From positions 23,633 through 87,632 of the forward strand of contig DASXUK010000007.1 in the NCBI GenBank assembly GCA_036504875.1: DNA of 64,000 nt, read 5' to 3'. Numbering within the stretch: the stretch's first letter is position 1; each line of letters opens with the position of its first letter. A program made the translations under genes and the position numbers. Of the stretch, positions 8,435-16,869 are shown one piece after another. The DNA is from JACPFJ01 sp036504875. Lineage in GTDB: Bacteria > Desulfobacterota > Desulfuromonadia > Geobacterales > Pseudopelobacteraceae. The notes under the pieces were generated by a model that was not told the DNA's origin, did not search any database, and saw only the letters and a list, made by a program, of their open reading frames with translations.

Positions 8435-9579
8435 AAGCGCCTGTGTCAATCATGCCATTTTTATGCGGTTTTACCCTGGTTGTGCTGGTTTTATGGGAAG
8501 GATTCGAAACTATTGTCCTGCCACGCCGGGTGACCCGCCGGTTCCGCCTTACCCGCCTCTTCTACCGGAGTACCTGGATTCCCTGGGTAAAGATGGTCAG
8601 GACAATTATCCCGGCGCGGCGGAAAGAAAGTTGGCTTAGTTATTACGGGCCGCTGTCGCTGCTGCTCCTGCTGAGCATCTGGGCCGGCGGGCTAATCACC
8701 GGCTTTGCTCTCCTGCATTGGGCAATGAACTCGGCCGTTCTTACCCAGGACGGAAGCAGCGGTCTACTCATTGACCTCTACATTAGCGGCACCACCTTTT
8801 TTACCCTCGGCTTGGGGGACGTCGTCCCCCGCAGCAGCATAGGGCGTTTTCTAGTGATAATCGAATCAGGGCTGGGTTTTGCCTTTCTCGCGCTGGTGAT
8901 CGGTTACCTCCCGGCCCTTAACCAGTCTTTTTCACGTCGCGAGGTGAGCATCTCACTGCTCGACGCCCGCGCAGGCTCGCCTCCCACCGCCACAGAAATG
9001 CTTCGCCGACATGGCCATGAGCGAGGGATGGAGGCGCTCCGACAGCTTCTCTACGAGTGGGAGCAATGGTCGGCGGAGTTCCTCGAAGGGCATCTATCCT
9101 ATCCTGTCCTGGCCTACTTCCGTTCCCAGCATGACAATCAATCATGGTTGGCGGCCCTTACGGCCATCCTCGACACCTGCGCACTGGTCATGGCGGGAGT
9201 GGAGGGGGCCTGTGAGCGCCAGGCGCAACTGACCTTTGCCATGGCCCGCCACGCCGTGGTCGACCTCTCCCTGGTCTTCAATACCAGCCCGCATGGGATG
9301 AAAGAAAGCCGGTTGCCGTCTGAGAAGCTGGTGGAGTTGCGGGCCATCTTGGCGGCCGCGGGTATCAAGCTCCACGCACCGGAAACCGCCGACCTGAAGT
9401 TGATTGAACTGCGCAGGCTGTATGAGCCGTATGTCCATGCCCTGGCCGGCTACTTCCGCGTTAGCGTTCCACCGTGGGTCGCCGAGATAAACGGGGTGGA
9501 TAACTGGCAGGCGAGCACCTGGGAAGTGAGCGGCAGCAGCAGAATCATGGCTGAAAAAAGCAGTCGTGAGCATTTCTAA
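8404..9579 (+). CDS. Two-transmembrane potassium channel family protein
   Basis: 391 residues. Residues about 18-40 form a first membrane helix (IMPFLCGFTLVVLVLW), about 80-105 a second, followed by a pore loop TTFFTLGLGDVVP whose TLGLGD is a variant of the TVGYGD potassium selectivity filter, and a third helix (about 150-172). A 200-residue soluble C-terminus follows, helical, without a recognised RCK domain. The start is uncertain: ATG 8404 overlaps DUF5996, whereas ATG 8452 would begin right at the first helix; neither has a strong ribosome site. Ion selectivity with Leu replacing Tyr in the filter cannot be judged from sequence. Confidence 0.75.
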   Translation: MGPRSIGAGLEAPVSIMPFLCGFTLVVLVLWEGFETIVLPRRVTRRFRLTRLFYRSTWIPWVKMVRTIIPARRKESWLSYYGPLSLLLLLSIWAGGLITGFALLHWAMNSAVLTQDGSSGLLIDLYISGTTFFTLGLGDVVPRSSIGRFLVIIESGLGFAFLALVIGYLPALNQSFSRREVSISLLDARAGSPPTATEMLRRHGHERGMEALRQLLYEWEQWSAEFLEGHLSYPVLAYFRSQHDNQSWLAALTAILDTCALVMAGVEGACERQAQLTFAMARHAVVDLSLVFNTSPHGMKESRLPSEKLVELRAILAAAGIKLHAPETADLKLIELRRLYEPYVHALAGYFRVSVPPWVAEINGVDNWQASTWEVSGSSRIMAEKSSREHF

Positions 9580-9791
9580 GCATTACTTGCTGGCAGTTAA
9601 GCCCAGGGACACTTGCACGATTTCCTGTTTTCAATGTCTGTCAATATATGAGCTCCTGTTGCTGTTCCTATCCCTGCTACTGGGGAAGCAGCTACGGCCG
9701 GGGAAGTGTTTTTACTATCCGGATTCCGGCGAGGATCGAGTGAAAAAGTAATCGTCATCTGCGATGAAGACGTTTATTGTCCGAGATCAAG

Positions 9792-11306
9792 CTATTCAAA
9801 ATCTTCTGCCGCCCAGACATTTATCAGGAATTCCGCGCCCTGGTCTGCGTTACGCACGTTCAAGGTGCCGTTCATGTTTTTCTCTATGATGGTCTTGCAC
9901 ATGAACAGCCCTATGCCTGTTCCCTGTTCCGGTCCCTTGGTGGTGAAATACGGCTCGAATATCCTGTCCATGATCTCTTCCGGAATCCCGCCGGCGTTGT
10001 CGGCAATGCTCACGACGGCCCTGTTTCCTTCCGCGAACAGTTTGATGCTGATCAAGGGATCGGCAATTTTACGTGTTATGAGCGCATCCCTGGCATTGAT
10101 CATGATGTTCAAAAAGACCTGGCTGAATTCCCCGGGATAACCATTGATAACAGGATCGCATAGTGTTGTCAGTTCAGTACGGATCTTGTGAACTTCAAAG
10201 CTTCCCTTGAGAAGAGCGAGGGTCTTTTCAATTGTCTCAAATACCCTGAAATCCACTTTTACGTTGTCCGGCTTAAAAAAATACCTGAAATCATCGATTG
10301 TTTTAGACATGTACTGAATTATCTCCATTGTCTTGTTTACATTTGCATCGATGGCCTCCCCACTGACTTCTCCCATTTCCTTTGTAAGTTGCAGGTCCTG
10401 GGCAAGGAGTCCCAGCATGTTGAGCGGCTGGCGCCATTGGTGGGCTATGTTGCTGATCATCTCCCCCATGACCGCCTGCCGCCCCTGAATTATCAGCAGC
10501 TTGTCCTTCTGACGTAATTCGTCCACAGTCTCCTTGACACGGACTTCGAGGGCCTCGCTTAGCTGCCGGTAATTCTGCTCGCTCTCCCGAAGGGCCTTTT
10601 GGGCAGATCTTTCATGTTCGAGGGCCTGCTTGAGTTTGTTGTAGAAGATGCAGTTCCCCATGGAGGAGGTGATGGCCCCTGTGAAGTTGCCGATGCTGAG
10701 GAGTGCGCCATGGTGGTCGCTCACCCTTCGGTAGAAATCTGCTTTCCCGGCTGTGTTTCCGAACGCCAGAAGGGCGGTTGGTTGCAAATGTGCGCCAAGC
10801 GGGTAGATAAAATACTCATCCATTAACAATTTCACTCGATATTGACTGAGTTCCTTTTCCTCCGAGTCAGGTTTGCAGATCAGATATTCTCTAACTGCGA
10901 GCAGAGGTGCCAGGACAGGCGCGTCCTGTTTTATGGTGAGCCTGGCAACCTGGCCCTTGTCCTGTTTATCGTAATATCCATCAATGGCGCAGACATGAAA
11001 TTCATCCGATTTTTCCAGTCGATGGAAAAGAATACCCCTTTCATATCCGAGGTTCTGGATCACGTAGTCTATCGCGTACTCGAAGATATCGCAGAGACTG
11101 AAGGTAGCGTTGAGCCTTTTATTCAAATCATAGAGGTCCTTATACTCCTTCAGCTGTGCATCAAGCTCCTCCTGGTATTGGTATAGCTTGCTCTCCGCCT
11201 TGATCAGCCGCTTAACCTGCTGAGAAAGGGTTTCATTCTCCCGCCGGAGCGCTGCTGTTCCGTCCTTTTCCGGAGAAATTTTATCTGAAATCGGGTCTTT
11301 TTTCAT
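9792..11306 (-). CDS. Sensor histidine kinase (GAF-like input, HQWRQP H-box)
   Basis: 504 residues from the ATG at 11306, chosen over upstream in-frame starts because GAAGGTGTGG precedes it and because longer forms run into the upstream gene. A coiled coil (about 15-65) and a GAF-like domain (about 70-225) precede the phosphoacceptor motif NIAHQWRQP (His289). The ATPase domain shows INARDAL, DNAGGIP, FEPYFTTKG and GTGIGLFM. No membrane segment, so a cytoplasmic kinase. It is 13 bases downstream of the FIST-domain gene, which probably supplies the sensed ligand or signal. Same C-terminal kinase type as the proteins at 33180 and 59735. Confidence 0.88.
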   Translation of the reverse strand: MKKDPISDKISPEKDGTAALRRENETLSQQVKRLIKAESKLYQYQEELDAQLKEYKDLYDLNKRLNATFSLCDIFEYAIDYVIQNLGYERGILFHRLEKSDEFHVCAIDGYYDKQDKGQVARLTIKQDAPVLAPLLAVREYLICKPDSEEKELSQYRVKLLMDEYFIYPLGAHLQPTALLAFGNTAGKADFYRRVSDHHGALLSIGNFTGAITSSMGNCIFYNKLKQALEHERSAQKALRESEQNYRQLSEALEVRVKETVDELRQKDKLLIIQGRQAVMGEMISNIAHQWRQPLNMLGLLAQDLQLTKEMGEVSGEAIDANVNKTMEIIQYMSKTIDDFRYFFKPDNVKVDFRVFETIEKTLALLKGSFEVHKIRTELTTLCDPVINGYPGEFSQVFLNIMINARDALITRKIADPLISIKLFAEGNRAVVSIADNAGGIPEEIMDRIFEPYFTTKGPEQGTGIGLFMCKTIIEKNMNGTLNVRNADQGAEFLINVWAAEDFE

Positions 11307-11319
11307 ATTGACCACACCT

Positions 11320-12510
11320 TCAGTAGACAGCAGCCACCACGGCCGTGAAGTTGTGAATGCAGTTATAGTTGGAGACCGGTCCGATCTCGCCGTAGGTATA
11401 AAAACCGATCCAAGGAATGTCAGCACCTAATTCCGCCTGGAGAGACCTGATCAGATCGATCTTCTCCTGCTCGCGAAAAACAACCTTTCCCCGTCCCATG
11501 CATTCGAATTGCATGATGAAGCTTGGCTTGCGTGTACCCATCTTATCCTTTATCTGGCGCGATATCGCCTGCAGGCCGTCGCGAATCAATTCCTTGTCCC
11601 GGCGGACGATCCAGAGTTCGTCGCCGTCCCGCACATCGGACTGGATGGTCACGCACCCTTCCCGGTCATCCTTTCCCATCATGTAACGGACGATGTATTC
11701 ACCGTAAAACTTCGCGATGTTTTCCGGCGTTTTAAAGCCGAGGCAGAGATTTAACGACAGTTTATTCCACTGGCTCGTCAAATCCTCTTCCACATAATCC
11801 TTCAGGAGCTCAAGAACCGGGATGTTGTCGATCTCGTAGATGATGTTCCCCTTACTGCGAGTGATCGTATGCTTGGTCCCAATGGGAACGCAGCCGTGAC
11901 TGATTCCCGCTGCAACCTCTCCGCGCCCCGACATGAGTACACAGGAAATCCCCTGCGAAAAAACCTCGTCGTTGTGGTACTGGTAGGTTTTTCTGGAAAT
12001 CAGATTATCGGAGGCCAGACCGCCGAAGAAAGGGAGTCGGCTCTCACGGTTGAGCGATTTTTCGAAAGCTGCCAGGAACGGGTCGAAATCAAAGACCAGC
12101 CCGTCAGCAAAAAGAAAGCAGGCGATATTGTCGGCACTTATCAGAGGCTTTATATCCTCCGCCAGGCGCTCGCCACCGAGATCGGCCCCGTGGATTATCT
12201 CCTTGACTCTAAGGTTGTCGAACCTAAGCTCATCGGAGCTTATAGCCATAACGCAGACGCAAAAATTGGTTTCAGCAGCCATGTCCTGGGTAATGATCCC
12301 TTCTCCGGAGCAGCCGCTTAGCGGAACATCCGGCACGGTACTTCGTATGGCGCGGATCAGGATCTGCTGGTCGTATCCGACGGTTGCAAAGGCAAAGATG
12401 AAGTCCGGTTTGGCTAGCCCGCACTGTTCAAGAGCTTTCAGGACCGCCTCTTGACCCGCTTCTTCCGGGTTTTTCTTAAGACTGCATCCCACCCCCACTG
12501 ATGTGCCCAT
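11320..12510 (-). CDS. FIST N / FIST C domain signal protein
   Basis: 396 residues, ATG preceded by AAGGAGAATCT. The N-terminal FIST domain (about 20-215) contains the FAFATVGYDQQ, PLSGCSGEGI, FLFADGL and PFFGGLASD signatures; the C-terminal FIST_C domain (about 225-375) ends with PWIGFYTYGEIGP and NYNCIHNFTAVV. FIST domains are predicted to bind small ligands, perhaps amino acids, and occur with kinases, chemoreceptors and c-di-GMP proteins. Here it is stand-alone and heads an operon with a histidine kinase. Confidence 0.9.
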   Translation of the reverse strand: MGTSVGVGCSLKKNPEEAGQEAVLKALEQCGLAKPDFIFAFATVGYDQQILIRAIRSTVPDVPLSGCSGEGIITQDMAAETNFCVCVMAISSDELRFDNLRVKEIIHGADLGGERLAEDIKPLISADNIACFLFADGLVFDFDPFLAAFEKSLNRESRLPFFGGLASDNLISRKTYQYHNDEVFSQGISCVLMSGRGEVAAGISHGCVPIGTKHTITRSKGNIIYEIDNIPVLELLKDYVEEDLTSQWNKLSLNLCLGFKTPENIAKFYGEYIVRYMMGKDDREGCVTIQSDVRDGDELWIVRRDKELIRDGLQAISRQIKDKMGTRKPSFIMQFECMGRGKVVFREQEKIDLIRSLQAELGADIPWIGFYTYGEIGPVSNYNCIHNFTAVVAAVY

Positions 12511-12717
12511 AGATTCTCCTTACCCGAACCTTTTCAAAGTCTTCCATCATTATATCGTAAAGTCCGCGCTTATCAGTTCAAGTACGACAGCGATTATGCT
12601 AAAGGGTGGCAAGGGAGCAGTCTTAAAGATAAGGTGAGGTCAAATCTCGGGTTATCAACTCCCGTATCAAAAATGTTTTCAAGAACTTGACCCCAGTGTA
12701 AGGGGTCCAGTCTCAGG

Positions 12718-13214
12718 CTATTTCATCCTTGCTTTTTGCGGATCATCCTCGGGATTGATATAAAAAATATCAAAGGGACCTTCCCCATGTATTTGAACAA
12801 CCGTTGGGGAATTGGTGAACGCAAAGTGATGAGTCTTTGCCGGCAGGTAGTGGAAACCACCAACCTCCAGAGCATGGGCGTGGGAGGGGGCGAATTTATC
12901 CCCATCCGCCAAATACAGGATCCCGGAAATGATAGTCAAATTTTCCGCTTTGGGTGCCAGTGGGGCGGGATTTTGTATTCGCCAGGCGTTGACAGTCTCA
13001 TGACAAAAGGTCCGGGCTTGGCCGGGTCACCACTTAAAATCGCCAGCTTTGCTCCTTTCGGCAAGGAAGGTGGTGCGCTCTCCCATTTCAAATCGACCGT
13101 ATTGAGGAATAATTCAACATCCATGGGACTGGCGGGCAACACTAACAGCGAAGCGGCTGCTGTTATCGATGCGGACAGTACAAGACACATGGCAACATGA
13201 AAAAGTGATTTCAT
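12718..13214 (-). pseudogene. Exported cupin-domain protein, interrupted by a frameshift
   Basis: Two adjoining minus-strand frames form one protein. The first (13214 to 12936) gives a signal peptide (MKSLFHVAMCLVLSASITAA) and half a cupin up to PPHWHPK, then stops. The second continues with AENLTIISGILYLADGDKF, a TH-H-AFT segment and IHGEGPFDIFYINPEDDP, ending at 12718. Restoring one base in the CCC run at 12952-12954 joins them exactly where the cupin motif HWHP-(x)-AEN expects continuity. Cupins of this type are periplasmic, metal-binding, of unknown substrate. Either a recent inactivating deletion or a sequencing error in a homopolymer. Confidence 0.8.
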
Positions 13215-13330
13215 GACTGGAATCCTTTCTTAATGCAGTATTGTTTGTTGTACTTACCTCACACTATAACAAATTTCCCACCTTTTGCAGGTGAGGGGAT
13301 GCTTCTTAAGCTTACTAGCTGCCTAAAAAA

Positions 13331-13379
13331 GGGGGGCCTTGGCTCCCCAGCCTAACGCCCCCCTATCTGTATTTTTTTA
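13331..13379 (+). terminator. GC-rich hairpin with T tract between divergent genes
   Basis: GGGGGGC (13331-13337) pairs with GCCCCCC (13357-13363), with a 19-base loop; a run of seven T follows at 13373-13379. It stands between the divergent cupin remnant and the small membrane protein gene, where no upstream gene needs a terminator, so it may act in the leader of the gene at 13425 as an attenuator, or be a relic. Confidence 0.4.
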
Positions 13380-13424
13380 ATTGGGATATACTTCTTTTAA
13401 GCGATGGCTACGAGGAGGTTTTTT

Positions 13425-13610
13425 ATGAAATTTTACAGGTCAAAAGTTTGGTCTCCAGTTGAGATAGTCTGTCTGAAATTGAGTGCGATCTTGTTTGGGA
13501 TGATTGCGGGGGCTTATTTCCCTGAGATTACGAAGCAGTATGTGCTGTTTTTCATATTGGCTGCCGTAATGCTTGCAATCAAGCCTGCTCACTCATATTT
13601 CCGGGACTGA
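13425..13610 (+). CDS. Small membrane protein
   Basis: 61 residues from ATG 13425, preceded by CGAGGAGG at good spacing; an in-frame ATG at 13404 lies upstream of that site and is less likely. Two hydrophobic segments (about 16-32 and 37-52) separated by YFPEITKQ suggest a two-helix membrane hairpin with a basic N-terminus. No family recognised. A GC-rich hairpin lies in the presumed leader. Confidence 0.6.
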   Translation: MKFYRSKVWSPVEIVCLKLSAILFGMIAGAYFPEITKQYVLFFILAAVMLAIKPAHSYFRD

Positions 13611-13620
13611 TACTGCCAGT

Positions 13621-13870
13621 TTATTTTTTCCAGCCGACCTCTTTCTCTTTAATGGCTGTATCGGATGTGACCTGTACAGCTCTCCGCATACCTTTTATCA
13701 AGAGTATATTCTGAATCGATAAATCTTCCACAATATGAATCATTTCTTCACGCCAGGTCAAGGTCGGCAGCTAAACCGAGAGGATAGCCCAAGATCGGAT
13801 CGTCTTCAGCCAGGTTGCAGTTATAACCGACCGGCAGACTGCGGCTCGCGAATTTATGGTTCAGATAATG
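13621..13870 (-). pseudogene. Frameshifted gene remnant, unknown family
   Basis: On the minus strand one frame (13870 down to a TGA at 13748) reads protein-like, including SRSLPVGYNCNLAEDDPILG and ending in LGLAADLDLA; a second frame continues from about 13770 to a TAA at 13621 as WREEMIHIVEDLSIQNILLI and ends KEKEVGWKK. The frames join plausibly at LAADL-TWREEM if one base is restored, and the upper frame has no start codon. This looks like a decayed or truncated gene of about 80 residues. No family recognised. Confidence 0.4.
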
Positions 13871-13905
13871 CTATAATTTGCCAGGTCTACTGAAAGGGGT
13901 TGAAC

Positions 13906-15030
13906 GTGAACAGGACGCTCTCCAGTGCTATCACGCTCTTCCTGTGCGGAGATGTCATGACCGGTCGGGGCATCGACCAGATTATGCCTAATCCCTGCAC
14001 CCCGCGCATCCACGAGCCGTACATTTGCGATGCGCGAGCCTACGTGGAATTGGCCGAGGATGCCAACGGACCGATTCCGCGATCAGCCGACTTTGGCTAT
14101 ATCTGGGGAGATGCACTAGACATCCTCAAGCAGGTCGGTCCCGATGTCCGGATCGTCAATTTGGAGACCAGCGTCACCACCAGCGAGGATTACTGGTTGG
14201 GCAAGGGAATCAATTATCGCATGCATCCCGGAAATATAGCCTGCCTTAGAGCGGCCGGGATCGATGTGTGTTCGCTGGCCAATAACCATATTCTCGACTG
14301 GGGTTATCCCGGGCTGGCCGAAACTATCAGCACCCTGAAAAAGGCCGGACTGAAAGTTGCCGGGGCGGGGTGTAGCCTGGCTGAAGCAGCTGCACCGGCG
14401 ATTGTGGAGATAGCCGGAAAAGGGCGCGTGCTTGTTTTCAGTTTCGGTTACCAGACCAGCGGCATTCCCTCCGAATGGGCCGCCGAGCCCGACAAGCCCG
14501 GCGTGAACCTGCTGCCCGATCTGTCGGACAATATTGTGCGAGAAATCGGTAACAGCATTTGGAGGGTGAAACACCCCGGAGACGTGGCGCTGGCCTCGAT
14601 CCACTGGGGTGGCAACTGGGGCTACGAGATCCAGCCCGAGCAGAGTGCCTTCGCCCATCGGCTGATCGACCAGGCCGGGGTGGATGTGATCCATGGGCAC
14701 TCCTCGCATCACCCGCAGGGGATCGAGGTTTATCACGGCCGGCCGATCATCTATGGCTGCGGTGATTTCATCAATGATTACGAGGGCATCAGTGGAAACA
14801 AACAGTTCAGGGGTGAGCTAAGCATGATGTATTTTGTGCAGGTCGAACCGGCCACCGGCCAGCTGATAGCCTTGAAGATCAAGCCAACCCGGATGAAGAA
14901 CTTGCGTGTCCAGCGGGCGAACCGGACCGAGTCGCTGTGGCTCAAGGAGATGCTAAACAGGGAAGGGGAACGGTTGGGGACGTGGGTGGACATGGAGGAG
15001 AACGCGACTCTGGACCTGCGGTGGGAGTAA
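13906..15030 (+). CDS. CapA family protein (metallophosphatase superfamily)
   Basis: 374 residues from the GTG at 13906, six bases after GAAAGGGG; a TTG at 13900 is also in frame but directly abuts the ribosome site. Motifs of the CapA/PgsA poly-gamma-glutamate fold: LCGDVMTGRGID near the start, NLETSVT, the ANNHILDWG metal-binding loop, SIHWGGNWG, and the HGHSSHHPQGIEVY / IYGCGDFINDYEG block. No signal peptide, unlike membrane-anchored CapA proteins. A TATAAT -10 box lies at 13872-13877. The true substrate in this family is usually unknown. RtcA follows 87 bases downstream. Confidence 0.85.
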   Translation: MNRTLSSAITLFLCGDVMTGRGIDQIMPNPCTPRIHEPYICDARAYVELAEDANGPIPRSADFGYIWGDALDILKQVGPDVRIVNLETSVTTSEDYWLGKGINYRMHPGNIACLRAAGIDVCSLANNHILDWGYPGLAETISTLKKAGLKVAGAGCSLAEAAAPAIVEIAGKGRVLVFSFGYQTSGIPSEWAAEPDKPGVNLLPDLSDNIVREIGNSIWRVKHPGDVALASIHWGGNWGYEIQPEQSAFAHRLIDQAGVDVIHGHSSHHPQGIEVYHGRPIIYGCGDFINDYEGISGNKQFRGELSMMYFVQVEPATGQLIALKIKPTRMKNLRVQRANRTESLWLKEMLNREGERLGTWVDMEENATLDLRWE

Positions 15031-15117
15031 AAGCTGCTGCTACTTTTACGGAAAATCTGGAAGCGAATCAGTAGCATTTTGACCTGGGCAGTCTGCAACG
15101 GTCACAGGGGAGGAGCC

Positions 15118-16161
15118 ATGCTTGAGATCGACGGCAATTATGGCGAGGGAGGCGGGCAAATACTGCGCACCGCCCTGTCCCTATCCTGCCTGACCGGCCG
15201 GGCATTCAGCATCGCCAATATCCGCAAACAGCGGCGCAAGCCCGGCTTGATGCCCCAGCACCTGGCTGCCGTACGGGCGACCCAGGCCATCTCCGGCGCG
15301 ACCGTGGAAGGGGCCCGGCCCGGCTCCTCTTTTCTCAGCTTCAGCCCCCTTGCGGTGCAAGGAGGGGTCTTCTTCTTCGACATCGGCACGGCCGGCTCGG
15401 TGTCGCTCGTGCTGCAGGCCCTGATTCCTCCCTTGCTGCATGCGGGTCGCCCCAGTCGGGTGACGCTCATCGGCGGTACCCATGTCCCGACCAGCCCCTC
15501 GATCACCTATCTGGAACAGGTGTTTGCACCGATGCTGCAGTGCTTGAACGTTAAGCTGCGCGTGACGGTAAATGCCTATGGTTTTTATCCCCGGGGCGGC
15601 GGGCGCGTCTTAACCGAGATCGTGCCGATGCACGGTGAACTGCAGCCGTTAATCGCAGAAGCACCACCTGAGTCGCTGTGGATCACGGGTGTTTCGGCGG
15701 TCTGCAACCTGCCGCTCTCGATTGCCGAACGTCAGCGGGCAGCGGCCCGGAAAATGCTGGCGGAAACTCTGGGGGAAAACATTGATGTGGCGGAGATTAA
15801 ATTGCTGGAGGTCCCAGGACCCGGTCAGGGCACTTTCCTTTTCCTGCGTGCCGACCGGGGCACTTTGCGGGCCGGGTTTACAGCACTCGGCGCCCGCGGC
15901 AAGCCGGCCGAAACAGTCGGCAGCGAGGCGGTGGCTGACCTCGGGCAGCACCTGTCAACCGGCGCCGTGATTGATCCGCATCTGGCCGACCAGCTCGTCA
16001 TCTACCTGGCGCTAAGCCGCAGTGAATCCTGTTTCACCACCTCCTGCATCACCAGCCACCTCTTGACCAACCTGTGGGTGGTTGGCCTGTTCCTGCCGCT
16101 GCACTACAAGGTGAGGGGAGAGGTGGGACAGGCGGGCCGGGTAGAGATTGCTTCCGCCTGA
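15118..16161 (+). CDS. rtcA: RNA 3'-terminal phosphate cyclase
   Basis: 347 residues from the ATG at 15118, preceded by GGGGAGGAGCC. The start LEIDGNYGEGGGQILRTAL is the family signature; KQRRKPGLMPQHLAAV, GTAGSVSLVLQALIP, FYPRGGGRV and the C-terminal HLADQLVIYLAL (containing the histidine that is adenylylated in characterised RtcA) all match. It converts RNA 3'-phosphates to 2',3'-cyclic phosphates using ATP. In Escherichia coli rtcA is next to rtcB; here RtcB and archease lie about 39 kb away, and this copy sits behind a capA-like gene. Confidence 0.93.
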   Translation: MLEIDGNYGEGGGQILRTALSLSCLTGRAFSIANIRKQRRKPGLMPQHLAAVRATQAISGATVEGARPGSSFLSFSPLAVQGGVFFFDIGTAGSVSLVLQALIPPLLHAGRPSRVTLIGGTHVPTSPSITYLEQVFAPMLQCLNVKLRVTVNAYGFYPRGGGRVLTEIVPMHGELQPLIAEAPPESLWITGVSAVCNLPLSIAERQRAAARKMLAETLGENIDVAEIKLLEVPGPGQGTFLFLRADRGTLRAGFTALGARGKPAETVGSEAVADLGQHLSTGAVIDPHLADQLVIYLALSRSESCFTTSCITSHLLTNLWVVGLFLPLHYKVRGEVGQAGRVEIASA

Positions 16162-16188
16162 TCTCCACTCGGCTTGATCCGCTTTCAG

Positions 16189-16497
16189 CTATTTTATTTT
16201 TTCAGGAATTCTGTTCTTATCGAGTGGCAGATTTTCCGTTCCGCACCGCTCGCAACAGTCACGGCAGCCGTCGGTTGCCGGAACCCCATCATCCTCAGGC
16301 TTGACATCTTTTGTAGCGGCCCTGCAAGCCATGCAGCAAGCGCAGGCTTCGTCCAGGTCAGTCCCGCGGGTGTCTTTCCTGATGTCAGTGCTGTAACCGG
16401 CGAAGCTGTTACTGTTTTTATCAGCAGCATCAACTCCAGCAATCAGCAGCGTTACGGTAGCCAGCCCAGCGACCAGAAACACAGACACTCTGTTCAT
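16189..16497 (-). CDS. Small secreted protein with two paired-cysteine clusters
   Basis: 102 residues, ATG preceded by GGAGGAGAG. Signal peptide residues 1-24 (hydrophobic stretch then AGVDAA). The mature part has exactly eight cysteines in two clusters, C52-x-C54-C55-x2-C58 and C78-x2-C81-C82-x2-C85, separated by an acidic spacer. The spacing suggests metal or Fe-S/zinc binding or disulfide pairing. Not heme sites (no CxxCH). Family not recognised. It is 18 bases downstream of the GYD gene, so probably co-transcribed with it. Confidence 0.65.
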   Translation of the reverse strand: MNRVSVFLVAGLATVTLLIAGVDAADKNSNSFAGYSTDIRKDTRGTDLDEACACCMACRAATKDVKPEDDGVPATDGCRDCCERCGTENLPLDKNRIPEKIK

Positions 16498-16515
16498 CTC
16501 TCCTCCAGATACAGG

Positions 16516-16806
16516 TTAGATTTCAGCCACAATCCGCGAGAACTCGGCTTCATTGAAAGCCCGAACCACCTCGGTCCTGACGTTGCCGAGGGAGGCTATC
16601 GCCAGTGCAACCCTCGCCACGCTCTCCTCTGAGGGAGCCTCCACCACAAACATGGTATCGTAGGCGCCGGTCAGCGCAAAAAACTGCTTGACCGCGACCC
16701 CCATGCTGTTGGCCTTTTCTTTTGCCATTGCCACCCGGGCCGGCGATTCCCTGATCCCGGCAATGCCTTTATCTGTGAAACGGAAGAAAATGATGTAACT
16801 ATTCAT
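16516..16806 (-). CDS. GYD domain protein
   Basis: 96 residues from ATG 16806, preceded by AAGGAGGTTGATT; an in-frame upstream extension lacks a ribosome site. The compact ferredoxin-like fold is indicated by YIIFFRFTDKGIAGIRESP, a FFALTGAYDTMFVVEAPSE segment containing the G-(A/R)-YD motif for which the family is named, and ALASLGNVRTEVVRAF. GYD proteins are small, cytoplasmic, of unknown function. Confidence 0.85.
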   Translation of the reverse strand: MNSYIIFFRFTDKGIAGIRESPARVAMAKEKANSMGVAVKQFFALTGAYDTMFVVEAPSEESVARVALAIASLGNVRTEVVRAFNEAEFSRIVAEI

Positions 16807-16869
16807 AATCAACCTCCTTGTTTTATGCTTTCCGTATAGAGTACCACCGTTCCTGAAAAGATCACCGCT

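Noticed and set aside
9566..9751. 61-codon + strand frame at the end of the potassium channel gene
   Set aside because: Overlaps the channel end, no ribosome site, no recognisable features.
12625..12720. Possible repeat-associated (REP/RAYT-like) flank near the cupin remnant, with GGTCAA motifs and a CGGG...CCCG hairpin
   Set aside because: Only short similarities and no second copy in the window; not enough to call an element.
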